Part shown: one piece after another, positions 35,010-43,878 of the stretch | How the letters are laid out: every line of letters starts with the position of its first letter | How positions within the stretch are numbered: the stretch's first letter is position 1 | Source of the DNA: Ilyomonas sp965199905 | GTDB lineage: Bacteria > Bacteroidota > Bacteroidia > Chitinophagales > Chitinophagaceae | NCBI GenBank assembly: GCA_965199905.1 | Contig: OZ241366.1 | Coordinates: 5,146,001 to 5,210,000, forward strand | Length of the DNA stretch: 64,000 nucleotides | Direction: 5' to 3' | The notes under the pieces: model-generated | Told to the model about the DNA's origin: nothing | Databases searched by the model: none | What the model saw: only the letters and a program-made list of their open reading frames with translations | Made by a program: the position numbers and the translations under genes

Positions 35010-36203
35010 TTACTTACTCAGGTGCATGCTCCGTTCCTTATACAGCGTACGGAAATACGGATCGCGAAGGTCTTTTATAAAACGTATGGCCTCGCCCGTG
35101 CTCTTCATTTCAGGTCCCAGCTCTTTATTTACGTTCGGAAATTTATTGAAAGAAAAAACCGGCTCTTTTATGGCAAAACCTTCCAGCTTTTTTTCAATGG
35201 TAAAGTCTTTCAGTTTCGCTGCGCCAAGCATCACTTTGGTAGCGATGTTCAGGTAAGGAATCTGGTAAGCTTTGGCAATGAAAGGCGTGGTGCGACTGGC
35301 GCGCGGGTTGGCTTCTATCACGAATACGTTGCCGTCTTTAATGGCAAACTGAATGTTGATTAACCCGCAGATATTTAAGGCGCGCGCTATCTTTTCCGCA
35401 TAATATTCCATAGTGGTAATCACAAGCGGCGTCAGGTTGAAAGCCGGCAACACTGCGTTGCTGTCGCCACTGTGAATGCCTGCCGGTTCAATGTGTTCCA
35501 TCACGCCCATTACATGAAAATCTTCACCATCGAAAATGGCATCTATTTCCGCTTCCTGGCACCTGTCAAGGAAGTGATCAATAAGGATTTTATTGTTGGG
35601 AATGTGTTTTAATAAACTTACCACTGCCTTTTCCACTTCTTCATCGTTAATCACAATTCTCATACGCTGTCCGCCTAATACGTAGCTCGGGCGAACCAGA
35701 ACAGGATAGCCAACTTTATTGGCTACTTCAATGGCTTCATCGGCAGTGTAAGCTGTGCCATATTGCGGGTAAGGAATGTCTAACTCTTTCAGCATATCGC
35801 TGAAGCGGCCGCGGTCTTCGGCAATGTCCATGTTGTCGAAAGAAGTGCCGATGATTTTAATGCCTTTTTCGGTTAGCCTCTTTGCCAGTTTTAGCGCCGT
35901 TTGACCACCCAACTGCACAATAACACCTACGGGTTTTTCCAGTTCGATAATCTCCCATAAATGCTCCCAGTACACCGGTTCGAAATACAGCTTGTCTGCC
36001 ATATCAAAATCAGTAGACACCGTTTCGGGATTGCAGTTGATCATAATGGATTCGTAGCCACATTCTTTAATGGCTAATAAACCATGCACGCAGCAATAAT
36101 CGAATTCGATACCCTGACCAATACGGTTAGGACCGCTGCCCAATACAATGATTTTCTTTTTATCGGATGGAATGGATTCGTTGAAGGAAATCGTGTTGCT
36201 CAT
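35010..36203 (-). CDS. carB: Carbamoyl-phosphate synthase large chain, C-terminal synthetase half only
   Basis: 397 residues from the ATG at 36203 (a GTG 36 bases upstream is possible but overlaps a TATTTTTG promoter motif at 36219-36226). The protein begins where the second half of CarB begins: NESIPSDKKKIIVLGSGPNR, then IGQGIEFDYCC. The ATP-grasp domain follows with RPSYVLGGQRMRIV, DCQEAEIDA-like RCQEAEIDAI, EPAGIHSGDSNAVLP and VIEANPRASRTTPF. It ends KERSMHLSK without the allosteric MGS domain. Normal CarB has about 1070 residues. No first half lies upstream; that region is non-coding, followed by a divergent gene. Either CarB is naturally split in this organism or this is a duplicated piece. 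Confidence 0.88.
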   Translation of the reverse strand: MSNTISFNESIPSDKKKIIVLGSGPNRIGQGIEFDYCCVHGLLAIKECGYESIMINCNPETVSTDFDMADKLYFEPVYWEHLWEIIELEKPVGVIVQLGGQTALKLAKRLTEKGIKIIGTSFDNMDIAEDRGRFSDMLKELDIPYPQYGTAYTADEAIEVANKVGYPVLVRPSYVLGGQRMRIVINDEEVEKAVVSLLKHIPNNKILIDHFLDRCQEAEIDAIFDGEDFHVMGVMEHIEPAGIHSGDSNAVLPAFNLTPLVITTMEYYAEKIARALNICGLINIQFAIKDGNVFVIEANPRASRTTPFIAKAYQIPYLNIATKVMLGAAKLKDFTIEKKLEGFAIKEPVFSFNKFPNVNKELGPEMKSTGEAIRFIKDLRDPYFRTLYKERSMHLSK

Positions 36204-36380
36204 TGATAGAAAATTGCGCAAAAATAAGGGTTCTGTCACTACGCGTGCAGCTATAAAATTGCTCTGCCTTGTCTTATTAACATTCTGCTGAAAAGATGTT
36301 TGATCGCGCGGTTTAAAAAATGATGGAAGGTTTCTACCGGCACCGAAAAACCGCGTATCTTACCCTCCCGATAATTAGAT

Positions 36381-37592
36381 ATGCTTGCTACGCAAAAAAT
36401 GATACGGTTTACAGTTTTAATCGGCATTTTGCTGTCATGGCTGTCGCCAAAGGCTCAGCCGCCTAATACGGATGTGCGCGCCCGGCATATCACTTATGTT
36501 CCTTTTACACTACTTACGGGCGGCGTGGTTATCGTTCGGGCTTTATTAGACAATTATCCCGATACGCTAAACTTTGTGCTGGATACCGGCAGCGGCGGCA
36601 TCTCTCTTGATTCGGCTACCTGTCACGACCTGAAAGTGCGAAAGGAAAAAAGCAATATCCTTATAAAAGGCATTGCCGGCGTGCGCGCTGTTGAATTTGC
36701 GTATAATCATACGCTGAAGCTGCCGGGTGTTGAGGTAAAAAATCTTGATTTCCACATTAACGATTATGATATTCTGACAAGTGTATACGGCATCAAGATA
36801 GACGGCATCATCGGGTATAGTTTCCTGCATCGTTACATGGTTATTATCGACTACGAAAAGCAAAGACTGGATATATGGTCGAATGGTTCCTTCCGGTATC
36901 CGCGCGGCGGTTATACGCTTCATCCGCGGTTCAGCACATTGCCTGTACAGCCTGTAAGTCTGAAAGAAAGAAAGCGCAATATCAACAGCAATTTTTATTT
37001 TGATACGGGCGCTGGTTTGTGCTTCCTGATGTCTGATAACTTTGCCGGCGACAGTTCTGTATTTAATAGCAGTAAGAAGCTGTATCCTACGCTGGCGCAA
37101 GGTTTGGGCGGTAAAGCCAATATGCAGGTCACTACGCTTCACCAGGTTAAAATTGGTCCCTACCGGTTTCGCGATGTGCCTACTTATGTGTTTGACGACC
37201 CTTACAATGCAACTTCGTATCCGCAGGTAAGCGGTCTTATCGGCAACGATTTGATGCGCCGCTTCACCGTAATCCTAAACTATGCAAAGAGTGAAATTTT
37301 TATCAAGCCAAACAGCTTTTACCGCGATTCGTTTGATTATTCTTATACAGGTCTGGGTATTTATTTGGTAGATAAAAAAATAACCATCCTCGACATCATG
37401 AAAAACTCGCCTGCCGAAAGAGCCGGGCTACAGATTGGAGATGTAGTTATAGCTATCAACCGAAATTTTACCAACAATATACAAACCTATAAAACCATGC
37501 TGCAGGCAGAAAACAGCTTGCAAACGCTTCTCATCAGCCGCGAAAGTGTGGGACTGCTTACCTTTCTACTGCGCGTAAATAGCATTCGCTGA
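36381..37592 (+). CDS. Secreted retropepsin-like aspartyl protease with PDZ domain
   Basis: 403 residues with a signal peptide (FTVLIGILLSWLSPKAQ, cut after about residue 26). Two aspartic protease lobes are present: FVLDTGSGGISLDS (Asp68) and NFYFDTGAGLCFLMS (Asp208), as in single-chain retropepsin-like enzymes. A C-terminal PDZ domain has GLGIYLVDKKITILDIMKNS and PAERAGLQIGDVVIAINR. It probably acts in the periplasm. Such proteins are common in Bacteroidota; the substrate is unknown. Diverges from carB. Confidence 0.85.
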   Translation: MLATQKMIRFTVLIGILLSWLSPKAQPPNTDVRARHITYVPFTLLTGGVVIVRALLDNYPDTLNFVLDTGSGGISLDSATCHDLKVRKEKSNILIKGIAGVRAVEFAYNHTLKLPGVEVKNLDFHINDYDILTSVYGIKIDGIIGYSFLHRYMVIIDYEKQRLDIWSNGSFRYPRGGYTLHPRFSTLPVQPVSLKERKRNINSNFYFDTGAGLCFLMSDNFAGDSSVFNSSKKLYPTLAQGLGGKANMQVTTLHQVKIGPYRFRDVPTYVFDDPYNATSYPQVSGLIGNDLMRRFTVILNYAKSEIFIKPNSFYRDSFDYSYTGLGIYLVDKKITILDIMKNSPAERAGLQIGDVVIAINRNFTNNIQTYKTMLQAENSLQTLLISRESVGLLTFLLRVNSIR

Positions 37593-37671
37593 CAAAGGCG
37601 CACCATTTTTGCTACCACCATCTTGCTCTATCTTACACCGGCACTAAACAGTTTGATTAACACAATAGGTT

Positions 37672-38784
37672 TTGCAAATCATCAACACAACAAATACTGC
37701 AAACGACAGGCAAAGCATTGCAAATACGTCGGCTGCATCCATTGATAATCTTCGCCGCAATGGCTTATTAAAAATTGTTTTGCCGGGCAATCAACTTGAC
37801 TTTGCCAAAGGCAATACAATACCACTTTTGCAATTATTGAAATCCGTTGGCAGAACTGATTTATCGACCGGAAGAATTTATGAAGGACATGTAAATGCTT
37901 TGCTGATGATTCATTTGTATGGCAACGAAGAACAAAAGAAGCGCTGGCATGCCGATGCGGAAAACGGGCGCCTGTTTGGTGTGTGGAATACGGAAGGCGC
38001 AAACGGTGTGCAATGGCATTTGCAGAATGACAATCGCTTCTCTGCCAGCGGGCAAAAGACCTTTGGCTCCGGCGCAGGTTTGGTAAGCCGTGCACTCGTT
38101 ACCGGGCGTGTAATGAATGATGATAAAAAGGGTTGGCAGATGGCTATCATTAACACAGATGCCTTGCCCGGAAACAGCATTGATTACAATTCCTGGCACC
38201 CGATGGGCATGCAATCGTCATTAAGTTATACAGTCAGTTTTTCAGGCTATGGCAGCAGTTGCAATGACTGGCTGGCATCTGCTGATGTATATTACAAACA
38301 ACCGTATTTTGGTGGTGGCGCCATTCGCTTTTGCGCGGTACAGTTGGGTGGTGCGGAAGCCTTGTTCAACGAAATAGTGCAATATTTAAAAAGCCTCGGG
38401 CGAACGGATGATGTGTATCAAAATATCCGCCTTGGCGAGATGGCAATGGAAATAACATCGGGCGATAACTGGCTGCGGCAAGCGGCACAACGTTGGGATT
38501 CCCGGGTAAGTGACGAAACAAAAAGCGCAGGGCTTGTGGCTTTTATTAATTTAGCCCGCACCGCTATTGAGCGCATTTGTTTGCGGGTGATTGAGCTGAG
38601 CGCCAAATGCGTAGGTGCACGCGGGCTGATGCAACCTTACAGGATGGAAAGCATCCTGCGCGACCTACAGTTCTATCTTCGCCAGCCGGCGCCGGATGCG
38701 GTGCTGAACAGCGCTGCACAATATGTGATACAATCCAACCGGACAATAGAAAGAATTTGGAATGACGACGAGACTATTAACTGA
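37672..38784 (+). CDS. Acyl-CoA dehydrogenase-like protein
   Basis: 370 residues if translation starts at the TTG at 37672. No ATG is available near the N-terminus, and TAGGTTTTG at 37666-37674 looks like a -7 promoter element, so the true start is uncertain. Segments typical of the family: RIYEGHVNALLMIHLYGNEE (helix before the FAD site), GVWNTEGANGV, FSASGQKTFGSGAGLVSRAL and a C-terminal helical bundle with IERICLRVIELSAKCVGARG. It opens a tight group with a PIG-L deacetylase (overlap 23 bases), a methyltransferase and a glycosyltransferase. Its substrate is unknown. Confidence 0.75.
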   Translation: MQIINTTNTANDRQSIANTSAASIDNLRRNGLLKIVLPGNQLDFAKGNTIPLLQLLKSVGRTDLSTGRIYEGHVNALLMIHLYGNEEQKKRWHADAENGRLFGVWNTEGANGVQWHLQNDNRFSASGQKTFGSGAGLVSRALVTGRVMNDDKKGWQMAIINTDALPGNSIDYNSWHPMGMQSSLSYTVSFSGYGSSCNDWLASADVYYKQPYFGGGAIRFCAVQLGGAEALFNEIVQYLKSLGRTDDVYQNIRLGEMAMEITSGDNWLRQAAQRWDSRVSDETKSAGLVAFINLARTAIERICLRVIELSAKCVGARGLMQPYRMESILRDLQFYLRQPAPDAVLNSAAQYVIQSNRTIERIWNDDETIN

Positions 38785-39496
38785 GGCAGCAACCGAATTA
38801 CAGCGATCGGAATTTGATTCGGTTCACAGTTGCCTTGTGCTCGCGCCGCACCCCGATGATGAATCGCTTGGCTGCGGCGGGTTAATTGCTATGCTGCGCA
38901 ACGGTGGCAAAGATGTATTTGTGATGTTCATCACCGACGGTAGTTCATCGCATCCTAATTCAAAGCGTTATCCTGCCGCGGCGTTGGCTGCCTTGCGCAG
39001 GAGCGAAGCCATAGCTGCGCTGTATGTATTAGGTGTACCGGAAGACGCCATTTTTTTCTTTGCCAAAAAAGACGGCGCGCTGCCCGCTGAAGGCGAAGAG
39101 AAATTTGAGCACAACGCCAATCAGCTTCAGTTATTAATAACTCTGTTGCAGCCCGACCTTGTGCTGGTGCCATATGAAAAAGACCCGCACCGCGACCACC
39201 GCGCTACCTGGCAAATGCTGTTTCACGCAAACCGCCGGATCAATGCTGAATACCGCACACTTGAATATATGGTGTGGTTGATGGTGCGGGGTGAAAATGA
39301 AGATATGCCTGATGCGGCTGCCTTACGTTATCTTACCATCATTGATTATAAAGCGCAGAAAATGGAAGCGATACAGGAGCATTTATCGCAAACCACGGGG
39401 CTGATAGACGATGACCCGAAAGGTTTTACTATATCTGCTGACATGCTCAGCCTGTTTGATACCGATAAAGAATATTATATAGACAGAAACTTATGA
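38762..39496 (+). CDS. PIG-L family deacetylase
   Basis: 244 residues. Zn-dependent deacetylase of the LmbE/PIG-L family, which removes N-acetyl groups from glucosamine-type residues. The metal motif is APHPDDESLGCGG (PHPDDE at residues 29-34), and the second motif is KDPHRDHRATW, with the third His of the H-x-x-H pair. No signal peptide. The start overlaps the end of the acyl-CoA dehydrogenase-like gene by 23 bases, and the stop overlaps the next start in ATGA, so the three genes are almost surely one operon. Confidence 0.9.
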   Translation: MTTRLLTEAATELQRSEFDSVHSCLVLAPHPDDESLGCGGLIAMLRNGGKDVFVMFITDGSSSHPNSKRYPAAALAALRRSEAIAALYVLGVPEDAIFFFAKKDGALPAEGEEKFEHNANQLQLLITLLQPDLVLVPYEKDPHRDHRATWQMLFHANRRINAEYRTLEYMVWLMVRGENEDMPDAAALRYLTIIDYKAQKMEAIQEHLSQTTGLIDDDPKGFTISADMLSLFDTDKEYYIDRNL

Positions 39497-40068
39497 AGCC
39501 AACATTGACACCGGAATATTTTGAAGATGTTTACCGCAATAACGAAGACCCATGGGACTTTGAAAAAAGCGAGTATGAGAAAGCGAAATATGAAGCTACT
39601 ATTCGCGCACTGCGAAAGCCTATGTATGAAAATGCATTAGAGCTTGGCTGCTCTATTGGTGTGCTTACAGCAATGCTGGCGCCGCATTGCAAGAAATTGT
39701 TATCTACAGATATTAATGAAACAGCTTTGCAGAAGGCACGTCATCGATTGCAAAGCGCAACCAATGTGCGTTTTGAAAAAGCGGCAATACCCAACGATTA
39801 TCCAAACGATACTTTCGACCTTGTGGTGATGAGCGAAGTGGGTTATTATTTATCGAAGGAAGACCTCGCCAGGGCGAAAGAAAAAATCATCAGTAGTCTG
39901 CAGCCCGAAGGCGATTTGATACTGGTACACTGGACGCCTTTCGTGCCCGACTATCCATTAACCGGCGATGAAGTACACAAATTATTTTTACAGCCTGGTT
40001 CAAGGCTGCAACACGTAAAAGGGAGCCGCGATGAGAAGTACCGGATGGATGTGTTCAGGAAAATATAA
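39493..40068 (+). CDS. SAM-dependent methyltransferase (NodS-like)
   Basis: 191 residues. Class I methyltransferase. The start has EYFEDVYRNNEDPWDFEKSE and YEKAKYEATI, a signature shared with NodS, which N-methylates a deacetylated glucosamine in rhizobial lipo-oligosaccharide signals (known biochemistry of NodS). Motif I is ALELGCSIGVLTAMLAP, with LLSTDIN as the acidic loop and LVVMSEVGYYLS as motif II. It overlaps the PIG-L gene by 4 bases (ATGA). Deacetylase then N-methyltransferase is the same order of reactions as NodB-NodS, so an amino-sugar acceptor is plausible. Confidence 0.88.
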   Translation: MKPTLTPEYFEDVYRNNEDPWDFEKSEYEKAKYEATIRALRKPMYENALELGCSIGVLTAMLAPHCKKLLSTDINETALQKARHRLQSATNVRFEKAAIPNDYPNDTFDLVVMSEVGYYLSKEDLARAKEKIISSLQPEGDLILVHWTPFVPDYPLTGDEVHKLFLQPGSRLQHVKGSRDEKYRMDVFRKI

Positions 40069-40071
40069 ATT

Positions 40072-41166
40072 CTACGCTGACAGCCTGTTTTCCTCCTTCA
40101 AATACTTTCGCAGCTCGCGGATGGCATGAATAATATCAACCGGCTTTTGTTTCTGCTTCCAACTGCCCGTGTACATGGCGGTTTCCACCTTTTCCCAACA
40201 CTCTCCAAAGTAAGCGCAGCGGTTCATTTCTTTTATTAAAAAGAAGCGCGGTACGCCACTCGCCAGTTCTATCTGCGCCAGCAAAGCACTAAACAAAAAT
40301 CTGGCGCCACGCTGTTGCCAGGCTGTGCGCAACTGCCGTTTGATGCGATATTTTTCCAACAGGGTTGCTACTGACTCTACATACAGAGTGATATTGTTTT
40401 TCTGCATACTGCCAAGGTGCGCCAGGTGCACTGACAAGCCTGCCCTCACCTTACCTTGTGTGCGCGAGGAAGTGTACACTTTTACAGCCGACGATTTTTT
40501 TATTCTTGCATCTACGCGGTATAAAGCGCGGCTAAAAGCTTCGTCTTCCAAAAAAGGAATGACAGGCAAACGACCCGCCCGCTGGTAGGCGGAGCAACGT
40601 ACGGCAAGCGACGCGCCGAAGCACTGGAAATGAGAGGTCTTTGCGCAGCTTTCTTCTCCGTTTATCATTGCTTCCGCACGGGCTGCCAGGCACCGGTAGG
40701 CAGTATCGAGCAGGTAGTAGTGCCTGCCTTCCGCTTTAGCGTTGCGGGCAAGTATGCGACCACCCACTGCATCATAACCCAAGCTCATTTCACGTATAGT
40801 GCCGCTTATCCAGCGTGCATCCACTTCTGTATCGCTATCCGTCGAAAGTATCAGTCCGTCGTTCCCGTTTTGTGTGTGGCGGCGAAAGGCTTCATCCATC
40901 AGCAAGCGGCGCACGGTGCCAATGTGCGCATCCATTTTACCAAGTATTATATCGGCTATATACAGGCGGAAACCGGGGTATTGTTGTTGATATTCTTTGG
41001 CGAGGCTGTAAGTATCATCGCTGCAATTATTTGTCAGCAGCAATACCTCGTACACATTATGCGAAAGGGGCTGCCCATCAGTATTGTATTGATTGCGCAG
41101 CGCTTCGAGTGTGCTTATAATGTGAGCGCTTTCATCTTTGGCAGGCACAATAACAGACGCTTGCAT
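40072..41166 (-). CDS. Family 2 glycosyltransferase
   Basis: 364 residues from the ATG at 41166 (MQASVIVPAKDESAHIISTL). The open frame continues upstream in line for another 600 bases, but that part belongs to another relic (41480-41772); an ATG at 41307 is a weaker alternative start. GT-A fold: VPAKDES, LLTNNCSDDTY, and the metal site STDSDTEVDARWIS. FLEDEAFSRALYRVDARI fits the acceptor region. Convergent with the methyltransferase, with only 3 bases between stops. It completes a group of four genes that often occur together in other bacteria (from memory). Confidence 0.8.
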   Translation of the reverse strand: MQASVIVPAKDESAHIISTLEALRNQYNTDGQPLSHNVYEVLLLTNNCSDDTYSLAKEYQQQYPGFRLYIADIILGKMDAHIGTVRRLLMDEAFRRHTQNGNDGLILSTDSDTEVDARWISGTIREMSLGYDAVGGRILARNAKAEGRHYYLLDTAYRCLAARAEAMINGEESCAKTSHFQCFGASLAVRCSAYQRAGRLPVIPFLEDEAFSRALYRVDARIKKSSAVKVYTSSRTQGKVRAGLSVHLAHLGSMQKNNITLYVESVATLLEKYRIKRQLRTAWQQRGARFLFSALLAQIELASGVPRFFLIKEMNRCAYFGECWEKVETAMYTGSWKQKQKPVDIIHAIRELRKYLKEENRLSA

Positions 41167-41479
41167 TGTTGGCAACGGCGGCTGGGGAAACAAGATGCCA
41201 AAAGAAGAAACGGACACAGGCAACGGGTGAATGGCATGCCTGCTTTTAAGCATTGTGGAGTGTCGCTTTTTTCGTCCGGCAAGGCTGAAGGCATTGATGT
41301 CTTTCATAATGGTGACGGTGTGGAATTTTTTCTGTTTGCAAACCAAATACAAGCCTTTGGCGCGAATAGAGTGCCATACAATTACATAGTGAAAAATTTT
41401 GTGGGGAAATGAAAATAGGTTGTGGCAAAAAAGGTAGTGGCAGCATTGATACAAGATACTTTTGCGTGACTTTTCAGAA

Positions 41480-41772
41480 GCCTTTCTGTATTTCAAATTG
41501 TCAACTTCCCAAGTGCGTATATAACCGATTTGTAAGTTTTCGTTCTTGCCAATTTGCTTGTCAACAAAACACTTTGTCAAGTTGAAGTCTTGTAGTGTTA
41601 AGATGTCATAAACAGGTTGTTTTAAAGAGTCTGGTAAATAATTAAGTGTATCAAGAAGTGGTCTGGCTTCAATGCCCTTAGGCAAAATGTCTGAAAAGTT
41701 TTTTTGCTGACTAAGTAAAGGATCCGTCGCTAAATATGATAATAATATAGTTGTAAGAAATCGGAAGCTCAT
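41480..41772 (-). pseudogene. Truncated exported-protein gene fused in frame to the glycosyltransferase
   Basis: The frame starts MSFRFLTTILLSYLATDPLL followed by SQQKNFSDILPKG, a signal-peptide-like start, and continues about 97 residues to EVDNLKYRK. After that it runs without a stop through low-complexity sequence into the glycosyltransferase. The composition is AT-rich and unlike the GT. It appears to be the 5' end of an unrelated gene whose remainder is lost. I do not recognise the family. Confidence 0.4.
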
Positions 41773-41787
41773 GTACAGTTTCGTACA

Positions 41788-41991
41788 TTAGATGTAAGTG
41801 TTTTGATTTTCCACACTTGAAAAGCTATGACTATATAATAACAAAGGAAGCTGTTCGTCAATTTCTTCTTTTGTTAGAGACTTTACCAACCGAAATATTA
41901 TTTTTATTAGGCTGTTTGATAGGACACCAACCAGTCCAACAACAAATTCTGATTTAAAAATACACTCTTTCAACACCAGGCACTTAAACAT
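41788..41991 (-). CDS. Small hypothetical protein, uncertain
   Basis: 67 residues ending 15 bases before the truncated gene at 41772 in the same direction. It reads SLTKEEIDEQLPLLLYSHSF near its end, which looks like natural protein, and it shares the AT-rich composition of the following relic. The first 25 residues are hydrophobic. No family is recognised; it may be another relic. Confidence 0.3.
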   Translation of the reverse strand: MFKCLVLKECIFKSEFVVGLVGVLSNSLIKIIFRLVKSLTKEEIDEQLPLLLYSHSFSSVENQNTYI

Positions 41992-42084
41992 CCTTCAAAA
42001 TGCTAAAGGTATCAATGCATATAACGTTCTCTAAGCTTTGGAACGGAATAACAGCACCACGCTTTTTTACTAACATGCAACCCT

Positions 42085-42092
42085 TATTTTTG
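42085..42092 (+). promoter_or_regulatory. Promoter -7 element next to the GH43 start
   Basis: TATTTTTG matches TAnnTTTG exactly and lies only 4 bases before the ATG at 42097. The start of transcription would fall at or just after the ATG, so the message may be leaderless, or the next Met (residue 13) is used. Confidence 0.45.
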
Positions 42093-42096
42093 ACAC

Positions 42097-43101
42097 ATGA
42101 AAATAACGGTAGCAGCTATATTTTTTTGTGTAATGATAGCAGGCGTGTTTAGCGCAGCGAATGCGCAAAACGGGAATAACAGAAGCAAAGATTCATCCGG
42201 CAATCCCGTTTTCCCCGGCTGGTATGCCGACCCGGAAGGCATCATCTACAACAATCAATACTGGATCTTCCCAACCTACTCTGCCCCGTATGAAGAGCAG
42301 GTGTTTTTAGATGCATTTTCTTCACCCGATCTTGTAAACTGGACAAAGCATCACGCGGTGGTAGATACGTCTGCTGTAAAGTGGGCGCACAAAGCAATTT
42401 GGGCGCCTGCCGTGCTGGAAAAAGAGGGAAAATATTACCTGTTTTTTGGTGCTAATGATATGCACCAGGGTGAAGAAGGCGGCATTGGTGTAACGGTGGC
42501 TGACAAACCCGAAGGTCCATACAAAGACATACTGGGCAAGGCTTTGATAGATACCGTTGTAAACGGCGCACAACCTATTGACCAGTTTGTATTTCACGAT
42601 AAAGATGGAAGTTATTATATGATATACGGCGGCTGGGGACACTGCAATATGGTGAAACTGAAAGATGATTTTACCGGCATTGAAGCCTTACCAGATGGTA
42701 CGATGTATAAAGAGATAACGCCGCAGGGTTATGTGGAAGGCCCGTATATGTTTTTGAAAGATGGCAAGTACTATTTTATGTGGAGCGAAGGCGGCTGGAC
42801 AGGGCCCAACTATAAGGTTGCGTATGCTATTGCCGATTCGCCCTTCGGTCCGTTTAAGCGCATTGCCACCGTGCTGCAGTCAGACCCAAAAGTTGCCACC
42901 GGCGCCGGGCATCATTCTGTTATTCACGATGCGAAAAGCAACAAGTATTATATTGTTTATCATCGCCGCCCGCTGGGCGAAACCGACGGCAATCACCGTG
43001 TAACTTGTATTGATGAAATGCGCTTTGATAAAAAGGGTTTTATACAGCCGGTTACCATCACGTTTGGTGGTGTTAAAGCGCATGAGGTAGGAGGGAAGTA
43101 G
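42097..43101 (+). CDS. Secreted GH43 family glycoside hydrolase
   Basis: 334 residues with a signal peptide (MIAGVFSAANAQ, cut after about residue 24). Five-bladed propeller enzyme acting on arabinose- or xylose-containing side chains. The catalytic base is Asp45 (GWYADPEG), the pKa modulator Asp162 (QPIDQFVF), and the acid Glu214 (GYVEGPYMF). GAGHHSVIHD and YIVYHRRPLGETDGNHR near the end are typical. Its beginning (NAQ, then SGNPVFPGWYADPE) resembles the relic at 711-790. It stands alone, far from the arabinose cluster, and is convergent with the thioredoxin gene. Confidence 0.9.
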   Translation: MKITVAAIFFCVMIAGVFSAANAQNGNNRSKDSSGNPVFPGWYADPEGIIYNNQYWIFPTYSAPYEEQVFLDAFSSPDLVNWTKHHAVVDTSAVKWAHKAIWAPAVLEKEGKYYLFFGANDMHQGEEGGIGVTVADKPEGPYKDILGKALIDTVVNGAQPIDQFVFHDKDGSYYMIYGGWGHCNMVKLKDDFTGIEALPDGTMYKEITPQGYVEGPYMFLKDGKYYFMWSEGGWTGPNYKVAYAIADSPFGPFKRIATVLQSDPKVATGAGHHSVIHDAKSNKYYIVYHRRPLGETDGNHRVTCIDEMRFDKKGFIQPVTITFGGVKAHEVGGK

Positions 43102-43105
43102 CCAC

Positions 43106-43405
43106 TTACGACTGGTGCTGTTTGATGACGCCCGTAAGCATTTGCGCAGGCACCACGCCACTTTGCCGCCACTTCATTTGCCCTTGCTTAAATAAGATAA
43201 GTGTTGGCACGCCTTGTATTCCGTATGCCTTTGCTGCCTGCGGATTTTTGTCTATATCAATCTTGATAATAGTAACCTCATCGCCAAACGAATCCTTTAC
43301 TTGTTTCAATATCGGAGCCATCGTCTTGCATGGTCCGCACCACTCAGCGAAGAAGTCTACCAATACCGGTTTTTCTGAATTGATGACTTGTTGAAAGTTG
43401 CTCAT
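43106..43405 (-). CDS. Thioredoxin
   Basis: 99 residues, cytoplasmic, no signal peptide. The active site is WCGPCK with Cys23 and Cys26, preceded by VLVDFFAE. The later cis-Pro region is IQGVPTLILFKQGQ. Slightly shorter than E. coli thioredoxin. The stop lies 4 bases from the end of the convergent GH43 gene. Confidence 0.96.
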   Translation of the reverse strand: MSNFQQVINSEKPVLVDFFAEWCGPCKTMAPILKQVKDSFGDEVTIIKIDIDKNPQAAKAYGIQGVPTLILFKQGQMKWRQSGVVPAQMLTGVIKQHQS

Positions 43406-43557
43406 TGTGTATTCTTTTGTTCGTTGTTTTCTTTATAAAAATCATGCTAAGAAGTTTACGAAGGATGGTGATAAAAGAGTGAGTAAGGAAATAAAAACGC
43501 GGAACTCTGCCTTTATATCTTTAAGAGAGAAACAACGTTATATCTATCCTGCAAACC

Positions 43558-43878
43558 ATGAAAACCATTACAAAAGAAGCCATTGAATTGTTTGTCAAAA
43601 GCCAGAAATTGGCATTGAAAGCCTCGCAGTTAAAACTATGTGTGCCTTTCATCAATCGTATGTATAGAAAGATGAAAGCCGGTATATATTTTTCGCCGGT
43701 AAAAACCGATGGCGATATATTGTGTGATGGACATCATCGTTATATCGCTTCCTTTTTGTTTGGTAAACAAATAGAAACCGTTCCTTCTATTGCTTCTCCT
43801 TCAGCAAAAGTTGTAGTGTGGATTAAAGTTGTTTTTGAAGAGGAAGAATGGAAACAGAAACCAAAATTAAAATGCTGA
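43558..43878 (+). CDS. Small ParB/Srx-fold-like protein with GHHRY motif
   Basis: 106 residues. The central part has FSPVKTDGDILCDGHHRYIA followed by SFLFG. A D-G-x-H-R-[YW] loop of this kind occurs in ParB/sulfiredoxin-fold proteins, where it binds a nucleotide. The C-terminus is rich in Lys and Glu. I do not recognise the exact family. It overlaps a 30-residue frame at 43848, and a HAD-like gene follows, so the three probably form one operon. Confidence 0.6.
   Translation: MKTITKEAIELFVKSQKLALKASQLKLCVPFINRMYRKMKAGIYFSPVKTDGDILCDGHHRYIASFLFGKQIETVPSIASPSAKVVVWIKVVFEEEEWKQKPKLKC

Noticed and set aside
41167..41772. A single 566-residue fusion protein with an exported N-terminus and a glycosyltransferase
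   Set aside because: The middle part is compositionally unlike protein-coding DNA of the neighbours and cytoplasmic GT2 enzymes start at the VIVPAKDE strand; treated as a relic reading through by chance.
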